This document shows, in pieces, positions 31,401 to 42,207 of a stretch of DNA of 64,000 nt; position 1 is the stretch's first letter, and each line of letters begins with the position of its first letter. The translations under genes were made by a program, and so were the position numbers. Where the stretch lies: positions 74,501 through 138,500 of the forward strand of contig CAJQUW010009053.1 in the NCBI GenBank assembly GCA_907163375.1, given 5' to 3'. Below the pieces are notes generated by a model. It saw only the letters and a list, made by a program, of their open reading frames with translations. It did no database searches and was not told the origin of the DNA. Source of the DNA: Prostheceraeus crozeri. Taxonomy: Eukaryota > Platyhelminthes > Polycladida > Euryleptidae.

Positions 31401-31849
31401 TGTCCTTATAGGTCAGTAGATGACGCAAGTCAGACAAAATGACGCCAAGTTTGGACATTTTTGACGCAGTCAGACTTTTTGACGCAAGTGGACTTTGTTC
31501 CGCACGCTCGCATCTCACCAAATTTGGTGTTCAGGTAAATTTTGCTGAGATGTATTCAATACATGCTTTCAATACTTTCCGCCGGTTTCGGTTTCGGAGA
31601 CTCCAGATTTTCGTTCTTACTGACGCGTTATACTTTTTGACTCACGACGGCATTCTGACGGGTTGGACTATTAGACGCAAGTCAGACGTTTTGACGCATA
31701 TTGAATATTTGACTCACGATTGCATAATAAGTTGGAGGGGAGAATCATGCATTCATAATCGCGATCAACCATCACAGAGTAAGTTACAGAACGTCTCTAC
31801 CTCTTCATATAGTTTAGGCTTGCATGCAAATATGGCCTGGTAGAATCAG

Positions 31850-34800
31850 AAGGACTGGTTGACGATCGGTCCCCTTAGAATTTATTATTCAAGATAGTCA
31901 ATAAATAGGCTACCATAATTTAATTGAAGTGGGTAAATTTTAAGGTGCCGAATTCCATGACTATAGTAGGGTGACCGCCTGTCTTGCATAAATGCATCAT
32001 ATTAAATCGAGAAATTAATTTTTTCCAATATATGTTAGACACTGATGATAGAGAACTAGACAGATTTGGCAAATAACTCTCAGCAATCTTTACTCGTCAC
32101 TTAGCGACATGCAGAAATTTTGCACAAATGCAGTAAAAACAGAAAATGAAAACTGCGTCAACATGCTCAGAGCAAGTTGCCATCCAAATCCTAGAATTAT
32201 TCATCTTGATCAAAATGGTCACCTTACACAATAATGTAACCATAATTTGACAGAAGTTCGCAAAGTATCAATATTCAATGGTCTACAAAATATAAAAATA
32301 TTTGTATAGTTTCTGGGTGCAGAAAATAAACAAACAGGTAGTAAAACTGCCCTGTAAGTCTCATACGATTTCTTAAATGTTCTGTAGTCACAAGTGTGAC
32401 ATTTTAAGCTAGGCCTAATTCTCAGTGTCGACTCCGTGCTTATTTGAGAGTGGCAATCGTGGCAATCTCCACTTATTTTGTCACATTGAAAAAACGTTTC
32501 CTCAGGGAAAGAATTTTGCCACGTCACACTTGTGAATTTTGCACAATACCATTCCATAGCAAAATCTCTACAGCTGAAATCAATACAAATCATGAAAATT
32601 GACAAACCTGCAATCTTAAGAGCACACATGAGCCTCAAGCAGAAAACTGTGAAAATGACCCTTTAGTTTGAGATGATGAATTGATACGCATACAGTAATA
32701 CCGTGGCAAAAAAGTAAAAAAATGCCGAACTACTCACTACGAAAAACATAGATTCTATCTGCAATTTACAAATAGTGCTATGATTTGAATATTAAGGCCT
32801 ATACTTTAACAAAGCTAGGGACATCTTTGTCAATTAAGGTGCTTTTATTCGATATTCCTCTCTACAAGGTCACTTTGTTCACAGCTTTCCCCGGTCCACC
32901 TTATCATTCCAATGCTTATGAAACAAAATTTCAACAATATCTAAATTGAAAGTCCATTTCCAGCCCCAAAGCAAAGTAGCTGCATGCTATAAAATAGTGT
33001 CATTTCTTTATGGCGTTTACCACAATTCACGTTTTTGCAGTTGCTTCAATTACATCTAACTTTTAGAAAGCCTGTATGGACATGTTTCGCCTGTTTGTTC
33101 ATTGGAATTTAAATGCAACATAAAATTGGCAACATCCTACTGCTACGAATATAAGCCTTATGCACGTGTTACATAGGTACATGTATATTCGCATTTGCAG
33201 GAATGGACAAGAAAATAATTTCATACTATAATACATTTCTACTACAAATTTATAATTTGCTTCAAATGAAAAACGGCTATATAGCAGTGAGCTGACAAAA
33301 CACAGTAAAATCATCGTTAACACCAGCTTTTAATTTATAAATTAATTCATCGATTTAAGTAATACAATTGGCCTGATGCGTATGTACACAAACTTGGTTG
33401 TAGAGAAATATGGACTGAAAGGAAGGATGCTTGTCAACAAGCAGTTAACTAGCGGCATAGGAACGAAGCAGCATTTTAGGTATGAGTTCTTGAAAAGGAT
33501 CTTCTCCATTTCACATAGGCCTGCCGTGAAACAGATTTTGAAGCTGCATTTTGCTGTCGAAAGCATAGCGCAAATTAGTGTTTTGCCTACCTCTCAGAGT
33601 AGCACATAATTTGATTACAAATCCAAAAGCAGACACCAGGAGAATAATATTGAATACAAATGGTGCAATGCTTGAAATATATCTAGGACTGTGAAATTAG
33701 AGTTGCCGTAAATCGCAGATGTACATCATTTAACTTGAGACAAATGTGGATCTAGGATAACTGAACTTTATTTTCCTCACCGGTGCTATATTTTCTAAGA
33801 GAAAAAAATAGCACTGCTTTCAAATGGCAAATATGCTTTAAATCAAATAGATTAAAAAAAATCTCTATTATCATACTCTAAGACAATAAAGCACTCAGAC
33901 TTTCGGTCGAAGTTGAAATTCGTTCGTATTGAAAGATACTCATTTTGTCATTTTGAGAAATGACTTGTCTCATATCATTGTTATAATAATGGATATGGCT
34001 TGCGGTTTGAATTTAGCCTGAATGAGGGTATAGCCTATGCATGTACTTTTTCATGTACTGCGGTATCATCAACCCGTCTCTATTTCTTCTTTCATCTCTT
34101 AAAAAGGATTCGTTATTTACACCAAAGTATAATTTGTTAGAAGAATTTTTCCCATTGCTTCATAGTTATCAAAATTCATCTAGAAGGATAAAATCGACAC
34201 TGCAGCGACTGGCTCATCAATTTCTCTGAGCATCAAAGTCGAAAGTCCTGATTAATAGACTGTGCTTGAGGGCATATCGGTGAGGGCATCTGAAGAATCC
34301 TTCTTCGGGATAGTGTGGTGCATCAAGTAGATTTGTATTTACATGTGTGTTAGCTGGGAATTCCGATTTGGGACAGTACCATAGTACCTGGAGTATTCTA
34401 GTTGAACGTAGTTGGCAGACTACATGTATAAGCCTACTTGCTTTTCATCTTATTCCATTTGTTTCCAGTCTTCATGGATTGTATTAGGCTTACATCCTTC
34501 GCTATAGCTTTGCTGATGATGCTTCCCATTTTCTGCCGTCCCAAATTAATGTCTCCCATTTTTGTTTGATCTCGCTCGCGCAGATTTCGAGAGATTTTTG
34601 AAAACCTAAAAGCCTAGAAAAATTTGTATTTTGGCTGGGGAGGCCTGAACTAATGACAACATTTTGATAACGTTGGAGAACTAATAATACTATTATCATT
34701 GTTCTATGATACTGTAATACTAATATAGAACTACAATAATAAAGTTATATAAATAACTACCTACAATACTAATTATTGTTTTTGGAATTCACACTGTATT

Positions 34801-34850
34801 TGATGAATAAGATTGTCGCAAACAGACGATTCTTCATGATGAACCAAAAG
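31850..34850. other. No gene recognised
   Basis: AT-rich sequence with open frames up to 139 codons on the minus strand (32,219-32,638), none of which resembles a known protein. No clear repeats. Confidence 0.4.
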
Positions 34851-34859
34851 TACGTTGAG

Positions 34860-34990
34860 GTATCTTCTTAAAGAATTTATTGGCTATAAAATTGTAATAA
34901 AAACTATGTAGGCTTACAGGACCGACGTTTCGCGTATTCACGCTTCTTAAGGGGCAAAAAAGCTAAAAACAATCAACAGAAAGTCACTAG
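34860..34990 (-). repeat. Penelope-type terminal repeat remnant (candidate)
   Basis: On the minus strand: CTTAAGAAGCGTGAATACGC, then GAAACGTCGGTCCTG, then TTTATTACAATTTTATAG and AATAAA. This matches the layout of Penelope-like terminal repeats, in which a hammerhead ribozyme (CUGANGA, stem II, GAAAC) is followed by an AT-rich tail. A stem II of GCGT-ACGC can form; the core reads CTTAAGA instead of CTGANGA, so activity is doubtful. Confidence 0.45.
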
Positions 34991-35380
34991 AGCGTCAGGA
35001 GGGACAAGCATAGTTATTTACGCAGTGGGTTAAAGAATTCTACCCTTACAATAATTGGTCAAAATCTTTTGCAGAAGTTGCCAGAAACACAACGTTATAA
35101 GGATTTTTTGTTTTGCTTCATCTTCGAATTGACAATTTTATTATAGAAGAGTAGAAGTGCATGCCTCACGACAATTCTCTGAAGAAGGTTTACTTAAATG
35201 AAACTCGGAATCATTTCAACTACTGGACCCTATTATGTGAGCCTAAACATTCTTTTTGCCATTCCATTACGGCCGGGTGGTGTGTCATCGATTTCATTCA
35301 TTGTTAGTGAGTAAGTAGGGTTGTCCGCCGATATTTCATATGTCATTTTTCTATGAAAGTCGTTTATATAGCACCAATTC

Positions 35381-35424
35381 CAAATTAGATGGCCTTAATT
35401 GCATGATTAAGACCGTCTAATTTG
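35381..35424. repeat. Hairpin
   Basis: CAAATTAGATGGCCTTAAT pairs with ATTAAGACCGTCTAATTTG around a six-base loop, with two mismatches in 19 bp. Confidence 0.7.
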
Positions 35425-35660
35425 CTATGTGATACCATTGAGGTAGGAGCATTTCACCATCCATCTTCTCGTTCCCATTGAAAATGGCATTGAGGAAATT
35501 CCTATGTTTCACAAATTATGATTAGTAGATATCTCAAGCTTGACATGCTTTAATGTTCTGAGCTGCATGGGCTCTGTAGAAAATTATCATTGATTTCAGT
35601 CATTTGCAGATCAAAATCTTGGATTTTTGATGTCATAGATTTAGTTATGTAACAATGCAT

Positions 35661-35737
35661 ATATTACCTTTCAAATGACAGTCTAAATCGTCGGCGCGTA
35701 GCGCCGACGATTTAGGCTGTCATTTGAAAGGTAATAT
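35661..35737. repeat. Strong 77-nt hairpin
   Basis: Arms of 37 nt (outer ATATTACCTTTCAAATGACA, inner AAATCGTCGGCGC) around GTA, with one mismatch. The GC-rich apex GTCGGCGC-GTA-GCGCCGAC stands out from its AT-rich surroundings. It could be a small MITE or a structured RNA; no other evidence. Confidence 0.85.
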
Positions 35738-36279
35738 ATCTTCAGTGTTAACTTCCTTTCGAGTGACACAGAACGTCGAATACATGAATAGGCCTAATCC
35801 ACTTCTATGCCTGATCGCACGAGTTCAAAGATCACTAGTTGCACAGAAATAGTCAAACAGCCGCTTGAGGCTTGTCGCATCTCTTATTTTTGTCTGTTTT
35901 TTCTGTTACTGCATGAATTGCTCGAATGTTTTTAGTTGTGTGTACGTGTAGGTAGGTAAGATGAGAATCGTCATTCGGCTTTCAGACAAAAACTGTGCCA
36001 GAAGCCAGTGGATCCCCGGATTGTATAGATTGCAATTATCTGTCCGATCTGAGGATTAGTTGGTTTTTGGATTGTTCATCATTTGCGGATAGCTCACGCA
36101 TCGAATGTATAACCAACGAATATCGAAATCAAATACTAGATGACAGCGTAGGGATAGCAAACTGATATTCAATAATGAGATCATAATTTTCTTTAAGCAG
36201 CATTTTTTAAATTAAATCAAAAAAGTTATCAGTTAGCCAAGCTGCTGTATTATTGTTCAATCTTACAAATTTTCACTGA

Positions 36280-36687
36280 TATGACGGCCTGTTCACGTAA
36301 AAAGGATTTTCAAATTACATCTTGCATAAAATTAAAATATCAATGTCTGATAAGTTGAACATTCATCTTTGTTATTGAGGCTTGGTTTCATAGATTTTAT
36401 TAATATGGCCTCTCTGAAACGTAGGTTAATGCTGTTTGTATCAAACGCTATGATTTTGACTGCAAACGGGAAAGCTATGTTAGGAGAGCAACTTAGGTGA
36501 TGTTTGAGTACACTGAGTCTTTGTTTGTGGCATGTTCTTTAATGGGTGTATGGAGTGAACGGACTGTACTCCCGATATAATTGCTTTTACACGTTTTGCA
36601 TGCTATTTCATACACTACCATAGCTCTCAAGCAGATGTTGCTGTCAGCAATAACGCACTGATTCAATTTACACTTATGTTTTGAATG
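36280..36687 (-). pseudogene. GIY-YIG endonuclease of Penelope-like element, left arm
   Basis: Read on the minus strand: AMVVYEIACKTCKSNYIGST, then VRSLHTPIKEHATNKDS, then after a one-base frame change HLSCSPNIAFPFAVKIIAFD, and LRFREAILIKSMKPSLNN. This is the GIY-YIG domain (YEI..C..C...NYIG) and C-terminus of a Penelope-type reverse transcriptase protein, the part that cuts the target. The Cys pair is the usual CxxC insertion. The reverse transcriptase itself is not present. Confidence 0.85.
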
Positions 36688-36721
36688 TTATTTTCTATTT
36701 ACGAATGGTTTGAGAAAATCA

Positions 36722-37080
36722 CATTCCAAACATAAGTGTAAATTGAATCAGTGCGTTATTGCTGACAGCAACATCTGCTTGAGAGCTATGGTAGTGTATG
36801 AAATAGCATGCAAAACGTGTAAAAGCAATTATATCGGAGTACAGTCCGTTCACTCCATACACCCATTAAAGAACATGCCACAAACAAAGACTCAAGTGTA
36901 CTCAAACATCACCTAAGTTGCTCTCCTAACATAACTTTCCCGTTTACAGTCAAAATCATAGCGTTTGATACAGACAGCATTAGCCTACGTTTCAGAGAGG
37001 CCATATTAATAAAATCTATGAAACCAAGCCTCAATAACAAAGATGAATGTTCAACTTATCAGACATTGATATTTTGATTT
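36722..37080 (+). pseudogene. GIY-YIG endonuclease of Penelope-like element, right arm
   Basis: Plus-strand copy of the same domain: VVYEIACKTCKSNYIGVQSV, after which the frame is lost (HSIHPLKNMPQTKT instead of LHTPIKEHATNK), regaining SCSPNITFPVYSQNH-like pieces in other frames. More damaged than the left arm. Confidence 0.8.
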
Positions 37081-37209
37081 TTATGTAAGATGTAATTTGA
37101 AAATCCTTTTTACGTGAACAGGCCGTCATATCGGTGAAAATTTGTAAGATTGGATAATAATACAGCAGCTTGGCTAGCTGATAACTTTTTTGATTTAATA
37201 GCAAACTGA

Positions 37210-37930
37210 CATCGAAGTCGCGATTGCTACATATCCATTGTTAACAAAGGGATGCCAGGCGGATGGCCAGAATGCACAGCCGATAGCACGGATATCCGTC
37301 AGAAACAACGAACCAGATATCGGTTGGATATCAAACATATCCGCTTATAAGATGCGGATCTCCTTGGGATAAAAATTTGTTATCCGCGAAGATAGACTGG
37401 ATATCCAAGCGGCTCCTGGCGTAGAAATAATGGTGTGCATCCGTTCAGCCGTGAAGATCCGTGGATATCCGGAGAAACTATAAGATGCTGATCGGGTATC
37501 CGTTTGCTCGGAGGGGTGCGATTTAAAGAAGGCGACATGCAGTGCTTCAGCATCATCATTGTGCGCAACTTAGCTATGGTACAATGCAGACGAAAGTAGA
37601 CAGCAATGTTTTCTCGTAATGATGATATCTGCACATGCATGTGACAGATATTTTAGAAGTCCTAATTATCGTATGTCTACATGTGTATTCATACCATTGC
37701 TGCCCACTGCGATTTCTTGTTTTCTTAGATTCTCTCATTTTCTAATCCCAGCATATAAAAATATCTTAAGAACCTCAGAGCCCAATCTAATGCTTAGAGT
37801 GAATTTTTGTATCAAATTATGGCTTCAATTCATAAATAACAATATCAAGAAAATTACAAAAATCATTGAAAACCATAGTCTGAAAGGGAAGTGACATCTG
37901 CTGATATCCTTATATTCTTGTTCTTTGTCC
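37210..37930. other. No gene recognised
   Basis: Has many GGATATCC-type words (37,290-37,500) suggesting a decayed repeat, but no coding and no clear borders. Confidence 0.4.
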
Positions 37931-37931
37931 T

Positions 37932-38045
37932 AACAATAATCTAGGACAATAATCTAATACAATCTAATACCTAATCTAATCTAGGACAATAATCTAATAT
38001 CTAGGACAAGAATAACAAATATGAACATTCATATTTGTTATTGTT
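37932..38045. repeat. AATCTA minisatellite and palindrome
   Basis: Repeated ACAATAATCTAGGACAATA-type units, ending in a perfect palindrome, AATAACAAATATGAA and its inverse around CA (about 38,009-38,040). Confidence 0.75.
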
Positions 38046-38099
38046 ATCAAGTTTTTCCTCTAATTTTTTCTTACTTGGTGTGAGGCCTATAAATGCTCT

Positions 38100-38780
38100 G
38101 CTGTTATATCCCTTCACAAAGATCTTATTGACAATAGGTCCATTGCTTTCGGATATTGTAACTTCCATACTGTGCTCCCCTCCACTTCTTTGCTAAATTC
38201 ACATTCCAAAAATGAGACCTAAACAATTTCTCAGTTTCAATTCCACAAGTCCTGCCTTCAGTTTCATGCATTTTCAAGGAATGACTTGCCTACTTGACGA
38301 ACCCGTGAATAAACCAAAGAATGTAGGCAAGGCCTACTATTCAGGGCATGTCGTTGCCCTCCTGATAAACAGAGTGTCAACTGTTCGGTCTCATTACTTG
38401 ACATGAGATGGCAATTTTCTAATTAATCGATTCGAACATTCTGCAAATTCGATTACGATGAATGTTCCAGATGACAGAAAATTGCTCCTGCGATTAGCTC
38501 ATTTATAGTGTGATGATCATTGAAACTTAATAAAGAAAATTATCTTGACAAATAATTCTAACAGTGGATAACATAGAATTGGAAGAAAGCGTGATCGCCA
38601 TATTTCTGTTGTGCAAAATTTACCATGAACCGCTGTCTGAACTAAGATTGTAAATCTTGGGCATCATTTGATATAGGCCTATTTGATTCCATGTTAACTT
38701 GTTCTTTTGAGATAATTGCTTTATTCCATACATAAAATTGTTGAGAGAACTTCTGACCGTATATTTAGATATTAATATAC
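38100..38780. other. No gene recognised
   Basis: No supported coding or RNA gene. Confidence 0.4.
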
Positions 38781-39108
38781 CGCATTGCATTATCGATCGT
38801 TTTTGAGAAATTGTTCGGACGCGTCAGGAAGTTTTCAGAATTTATTTCATGATTTTGAGTCAAATATACGAACTGCGTCAAAAAGTCTGACTTCAATTTT
38901 CATTTACTTCAGCTTGAGTCAAATAAACTTATTGCGTCTAATATACCATTTGCGTCATAAAGACCGACTTGCGTCATGTCACGTATCTGAAGTGACGAAT
39001 TCAGTTGGTAAAAATGGTTTTCTGCGTCAAATTGTCCGACTTGCGTCATTGAAAATCTCCATAAGAACGACGAAACAAAAGTAATGTGCTTTTCATCTAT
39101 GTTTTCAG

Positions 39109-39227
39109 AATCCTTGCTCGCTGAAAGTAGACTGCAGACGTCGGAACTAAAAAAGCACACTAGGCTTTTGAAACGACTTGCGGCCAATAAAAAAACCTCC
39201 GTTCCGCAGGAGGACAAGAGCTGTATG
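39109..39227 (+). CDS. Candidate exon in the nested element's 3' part
   Basis: Bounded by acceptor TATGTTTTCAG and donor GTAAGT. Open in one frame: SLLAESRLQTSELKKHTRLL, then KRLAANKKTSVPQEDK, a basic, helix-prone stretch. It ends in phase 0. No domain recognised. Its position, between the transposase exon and the right terminal repeats and on the same strand, suggests a downstream exon of the nested element's gene. Confidence 0.45.
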
Positions 39228-39390
39228 GTAAGTTTTCAGCCAAATGATAAAATACAATAATACACGCTGCCGTTTATTAACTTATTGTCGCTACAAAAAT
39301 ATATTACCGTGGTAGAATAAATAACCGAAAGTTAACATATAATTTACCTAATAAGTCAGGGTAAGGTTATGGTATTATGAGCCGATATCA

Positions 39391-39420
39391 ATTAGTTCAG
39401 CTATTAATAGCTGAACTAAT
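39391..39420. repeat. Perfect 30-bp palindrome
   Basis: ATTAGTTCAGCTATT followed by its exact inverse. Lies in the presumed intron between the candidate exons at 39,109 and 39,629. Confidence 0.85.
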
Positions 39421-39628
39421 CGATTGATTTTTCATGTCTAACTGATACATGTAGTACGAGAAAATTTTCAACTCGCGCAAAATATTCAGTTTTAAACGGC
39501 AGAGTAAATCCTCGAATAAATAAGGCTAAACGCTGTATGTTTAAACGCATAAATATAAAGCCGCTATTGTATATTTATTGCATATCACCCTTTAAACTAT
39601 TTCAAATAATGATTTTGGCTCATTGCAG

Positions 39629-39814
39629 GAACTTCTTGACTACGAAGGCAAACCCTTTTCAACGAAGGAACTTCCACACACGACTCCTGCGAGATTCGCG
39701 ATAGCGCTCCTGAAACGATTGAAGGGGCCATACTACCTCGAAAGGCATTCATTCGAGGAATTTGGACAACAAAAAAAGAGAAGGCGTCAGAAGAAGACAT
39801 AGCCGTTTTGAAAA
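39629..39814 (+). pseudogene. Candidate exon with one frame break
   Basis: Acceptor GGCTCATTGCAG, donor GTAAGT. In phase with the previous exon it reads ELLDYEGKPFSTKE. From about 39,675 a second frame carries STHDSCEIRDSAPETIEGAI, then LPRKAFIRGIWTTKKEKASE, and ends A|GT, which joins in phase to the next exon. A single indel near 39,660-39,680 would explain this. No domain recognised. Confidence 0.45.
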
Positions 39815-40393
39815 GTAAGTAATAATTTGATACCTAATTAATAGTATTGAATATACATGTAGGACAGCTTTCTCTATATTAATACTGTTTAATATTCTCT
39901 GCTAATTGCTTTGATTCACTTGAGTTGTTTTAATGTTTTTATTTAATGTATTTAACACTTATTTATAGTATTATGTGCATGAAAGCAATTTCCCTTGTGA
40001 ATACTGTAATTTTTAGTTGATTTCAAATGATTTGGTAAAGAAGAAATAAGGTTTTCTGTCTTTCCCAATCTTACGACACTCAAAAATAATGCATTACATC
40101 GAAGTAAACATTCCGCCGGTCTGGCCTTATCAATTGATTATGAATTTTGTTGTGTGGAAAGATGATTAACTAATTAATTAATTGAAAACTAATTAAAAAA
40201 ATATAATTCTCTGTGCGTTCATATCGTTGGTTTGGATCGATGCACTTAAGCAGAATATTTTCATATCAGTATAATCAATAATTCAAGTCACCGAATGCGA
40301 AGCCTAATACTTGTAGAATGTTTGACAAGTAAAATGTCTTGAGTTTAATAGTCTCGTGTGCATTGTTATACCAGATTTTCTCATTCTTTTCAG

Positions 40394-40503
40394 GTGCATT
40401 ATCAAATGTATGGCAGTGTTATGATTGGGGTGCCGTGAAAGCCAGTTTAGGACAGGCTGGTAGAGACTGCAAAAGACGCCGACTAAGTGGTGATAACGAA
40501 TAA
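40394..40503 (+). CDS. Candidate terminal exon of the nested element's gene
   Basis: Acceptor TCATTCTTTTCAG ends at 40,393. In phase with the preceding exon it reads SALSNVWQCYDWGAVKASLG, then QAGRDCKRRRLSGDNE and stop TAA at 40,501-40,503. The basic end could be a nuclear localisation signal. The last 35 residues recall the end of BEN-type domains (W..VK..L..AGRDC+RR) only loosely. The right terminal repeats of the nested element begin 100 bp later. Confidence 0.45.
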
Positions 40504-40677
40504 TGTAATTTTTGATAATATATTTAGTATACAATTGGTTTTTCTTCATTATTTTTGGGTCCTTCAATAAGATGTATACGAATTGTAATAATAATATCGT
40601 AATTATGGTACCGGTGTACTCAGTAGGGTTAGTACAAACCGAGCTACGATTCGAGCGCTAACAGAAAAAATCTTGTT

Positions 40678-40879
40678 CATCCTTACCAAGATCTTGGTGA
40701 ATGCTTGACGCGTCTTGGTAAGATCTTGGTGAATGCTTGGTCCTTCTTGGTGAATGCTTGGCGCTTCTTGGTAAGATCTTGGTTGATAGAACCAAGATCT
40801 TACTAAGATTTTGTGTGTTCTTGGCATGATCTTGGTGACCAAGATCTTGCCAAGATTAGACCAAGACTGTCGACTAGTG
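40678..40879. repeat. Subterminal repeats and right terminus of the nested element
   Basis: At least seven copies of CTTGGTAAGATCTTGG-like units in both orientations, ending CCAAGACTGTCGACTAGTG at 40,879. Mirrors the left-end array at 24,870-25,002. Confidence 0.85.
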
Positions 40880-41048
40880 TACTTTACGTTTCTTTTAACA
40901 ATGCGTGACCTCACTGTCTGGCCATACTGCTGCGCTCGTTTCGATATGCGCTCCTCAGTCGAACAGAAGGGCTGTGAATTGTAAAGCTGTCACTGGATGT
41001 GCCAACGACTTTTCATGCTGATTCTTTACATTGGTAAACTATGATTTC
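40880..41048. repeat. 169-bp direct repeat, right copy
   Basis: Second copy of 24,665-24,833; continues into GTGAAGCTTCTTCGAATTAA as in copy 2 of the CACTA element. No real transposon family makes target duplications this long. Confidence 0.92.
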
Positions 41049-42207
41049 GTGAAGCTTCTTCGAATTAAACGAAATATGATAGAAGTGTGAATCGAATACC
41101 TGTGTGACTCAATTTCTGCCGATTCTCTCAAGTTTACGTGCTGGTAAGGAATAGAGCGGAGGCCACGTAAAAGAAGGTAAGACGATCACTCATGCTACAA
41201 ACCAAGTTATTATTCCATGAAGTGTGAGTTAAATTGTATTTTAGCTGTAAACGTACACCTTCATGGTCTCCTTTTTGAAATAATGTGCTTGAGATTGAAA
41301 AAAATTTAACATTTTTTCTAGACCTACCGGTGCTAAAGTTTTTGATTTAAAAACAATGAATATTTTTCTGAAATTCAGTAGGAAAGTTCAAGCGTCGCAT
41401 CATTATCAGCGTGATCATTTTTATACTGTGCTTCAATTGAGGGTTCCATTTCTTTTTCTCACTCTGACCCGGGTTTCATTCGGGAATAGATATTGGAGAA
41501 TGTGACACGTCTGTTTTAGACTGGGTAGGAATTCAAAAACAGCTTATGTTTTACTCCTTTTTCATCCGGTAGATGTAGCGTTCTAGGTTTACAGCATCAA
41601 GGTTTCAGGTAGTATCAGACAATGAAACTAAGTAGGCCTATTGATAGAGGGTAACATTATAAATTGGAAATTAGTAAGATTTCTGCAATTTTTTAAGTGT
41701 CATACTATAATCATCAGTAAAATCCTGGATATTTTGTGGCAAATGATATTGATCGGCAGTCGCGGGTATAATACTGAATCTATTGTGAAGTACTTACGTT
41801 GCATTCTTAATATTTTTTTGAATTGTGTTTGCATGCGATACATTATTATAATTGCAAATAAAGTTCTTGGAATTGCTGAAGATTAAATCAAGTGACTTCT
41901 TGGTTTTCTTAGAACAGGAAAAAGAGAAATAATACTGTTTATGTAAGGTACCTTTGGAAGTACATCCAAAACCTCGAAGCCTATCTTTTAACCCAAGAGG
42001 AAAGACTGTGCAAAGAGTTTTTATCCAGAAATCCTCCTAAAGAATGACGGATATGGGCTCGAGTATTCTAAAGTTACCTGATATTTCTGTTACTGGCATT
42101 TGACAGCCGATGATCTATCTTTCGTAGAATTAGCGATTTATTATATGTGTAAGCTTATACGTTTGATACCCCTTCCATGTTTCTACACAATTTTTTTTAT
42201 CTTCCAG
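41049..42207 (+). other. CACTA copy 1 upstream exon(s) and intron, not resolved
   Basis: Collinear with 46,793-48,495 of copy 2. Contains a likely untranslated exon ending CGTAAAAGAAG|GTAAG near 41,177. It also has a stretch near 41,950-42,110 that is open in parts (VPLEVHPKPRSLSFNPRGKT) and may be coding, but I cannot fix its borders. Ends at the acceptor TTATCTTCCAG (42,207). Confidence 0.4.

Larger units (their letters stand above)
36166..37197. mobile_element. Penelope-like element insertion, inverted duplication
   Basis: A 1,032-bp insertion flanked by the 12-bp duplication ATAGCAAACTGA (36,154-36,165 and 37,198-37,209). It consists of two near-identical arms in inverse orientation (36,211-36,687 and 36,722-37,199) around a 34-bp spacer. 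Each arm encodes the same GIY-YIG endonuclease C-terminus. Partial inverted copies within one insertion are typical of Penelope-like retroelements. Confidence 0.85.
31420..39048. mobile_element. 7.6-kb segment with inverted GACGCAAGTC ends (candidate element)
   Basis: The left end reads ATGACGCAAGTCAGACAAAA and the right end is the inverse of ATGACGCAAGTCGGACAATT. Further TTGACGCA, TGACTC and GTCAGAC repeats follow inside both ends (31,420-31,740; 38,815-39,048). The segment sits where the transposase coding of the nested element breaks off. No transposase of its own was seen. No target duplication was found, and exact borders are uncertain. Confidence 0.5.
24834..40879 (+). mobile_element. 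16-kb nested CACTA-like element
   Basis: Absent from CACTA copy 2 and bounded by the 169-bp direct repeats. The right end reads GACTGTCGACTAGTG, whose reverse complement begins CACTAGTCGACAGTC, a CACTA-type terminus different from the host element's. Both ends carry dense CTTGGTAAGATCTTGG-type repeats. The left end lacks a clear CACTA and begins TAACTATTTCTAACTATC, so it may be truncated or rearranged. It contains plus-strand exons of a Transposase_21-like gene (25,558 onward) and later candidate exons to 40,503. It has itself been hit by several insertions. Confidence 0.7.

Noticed and set aside
32219-32638. 139-codon minus-strand frame
   Set aside because: Composition and Cys spacing match no family I know; no splice or start context.
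37932-38045. CRISPR-like spacing in the AATCTA repeats
   Set aside because: Units are short, uneven and without unique spacers, and the DNA is animal; a plain minisatellite.
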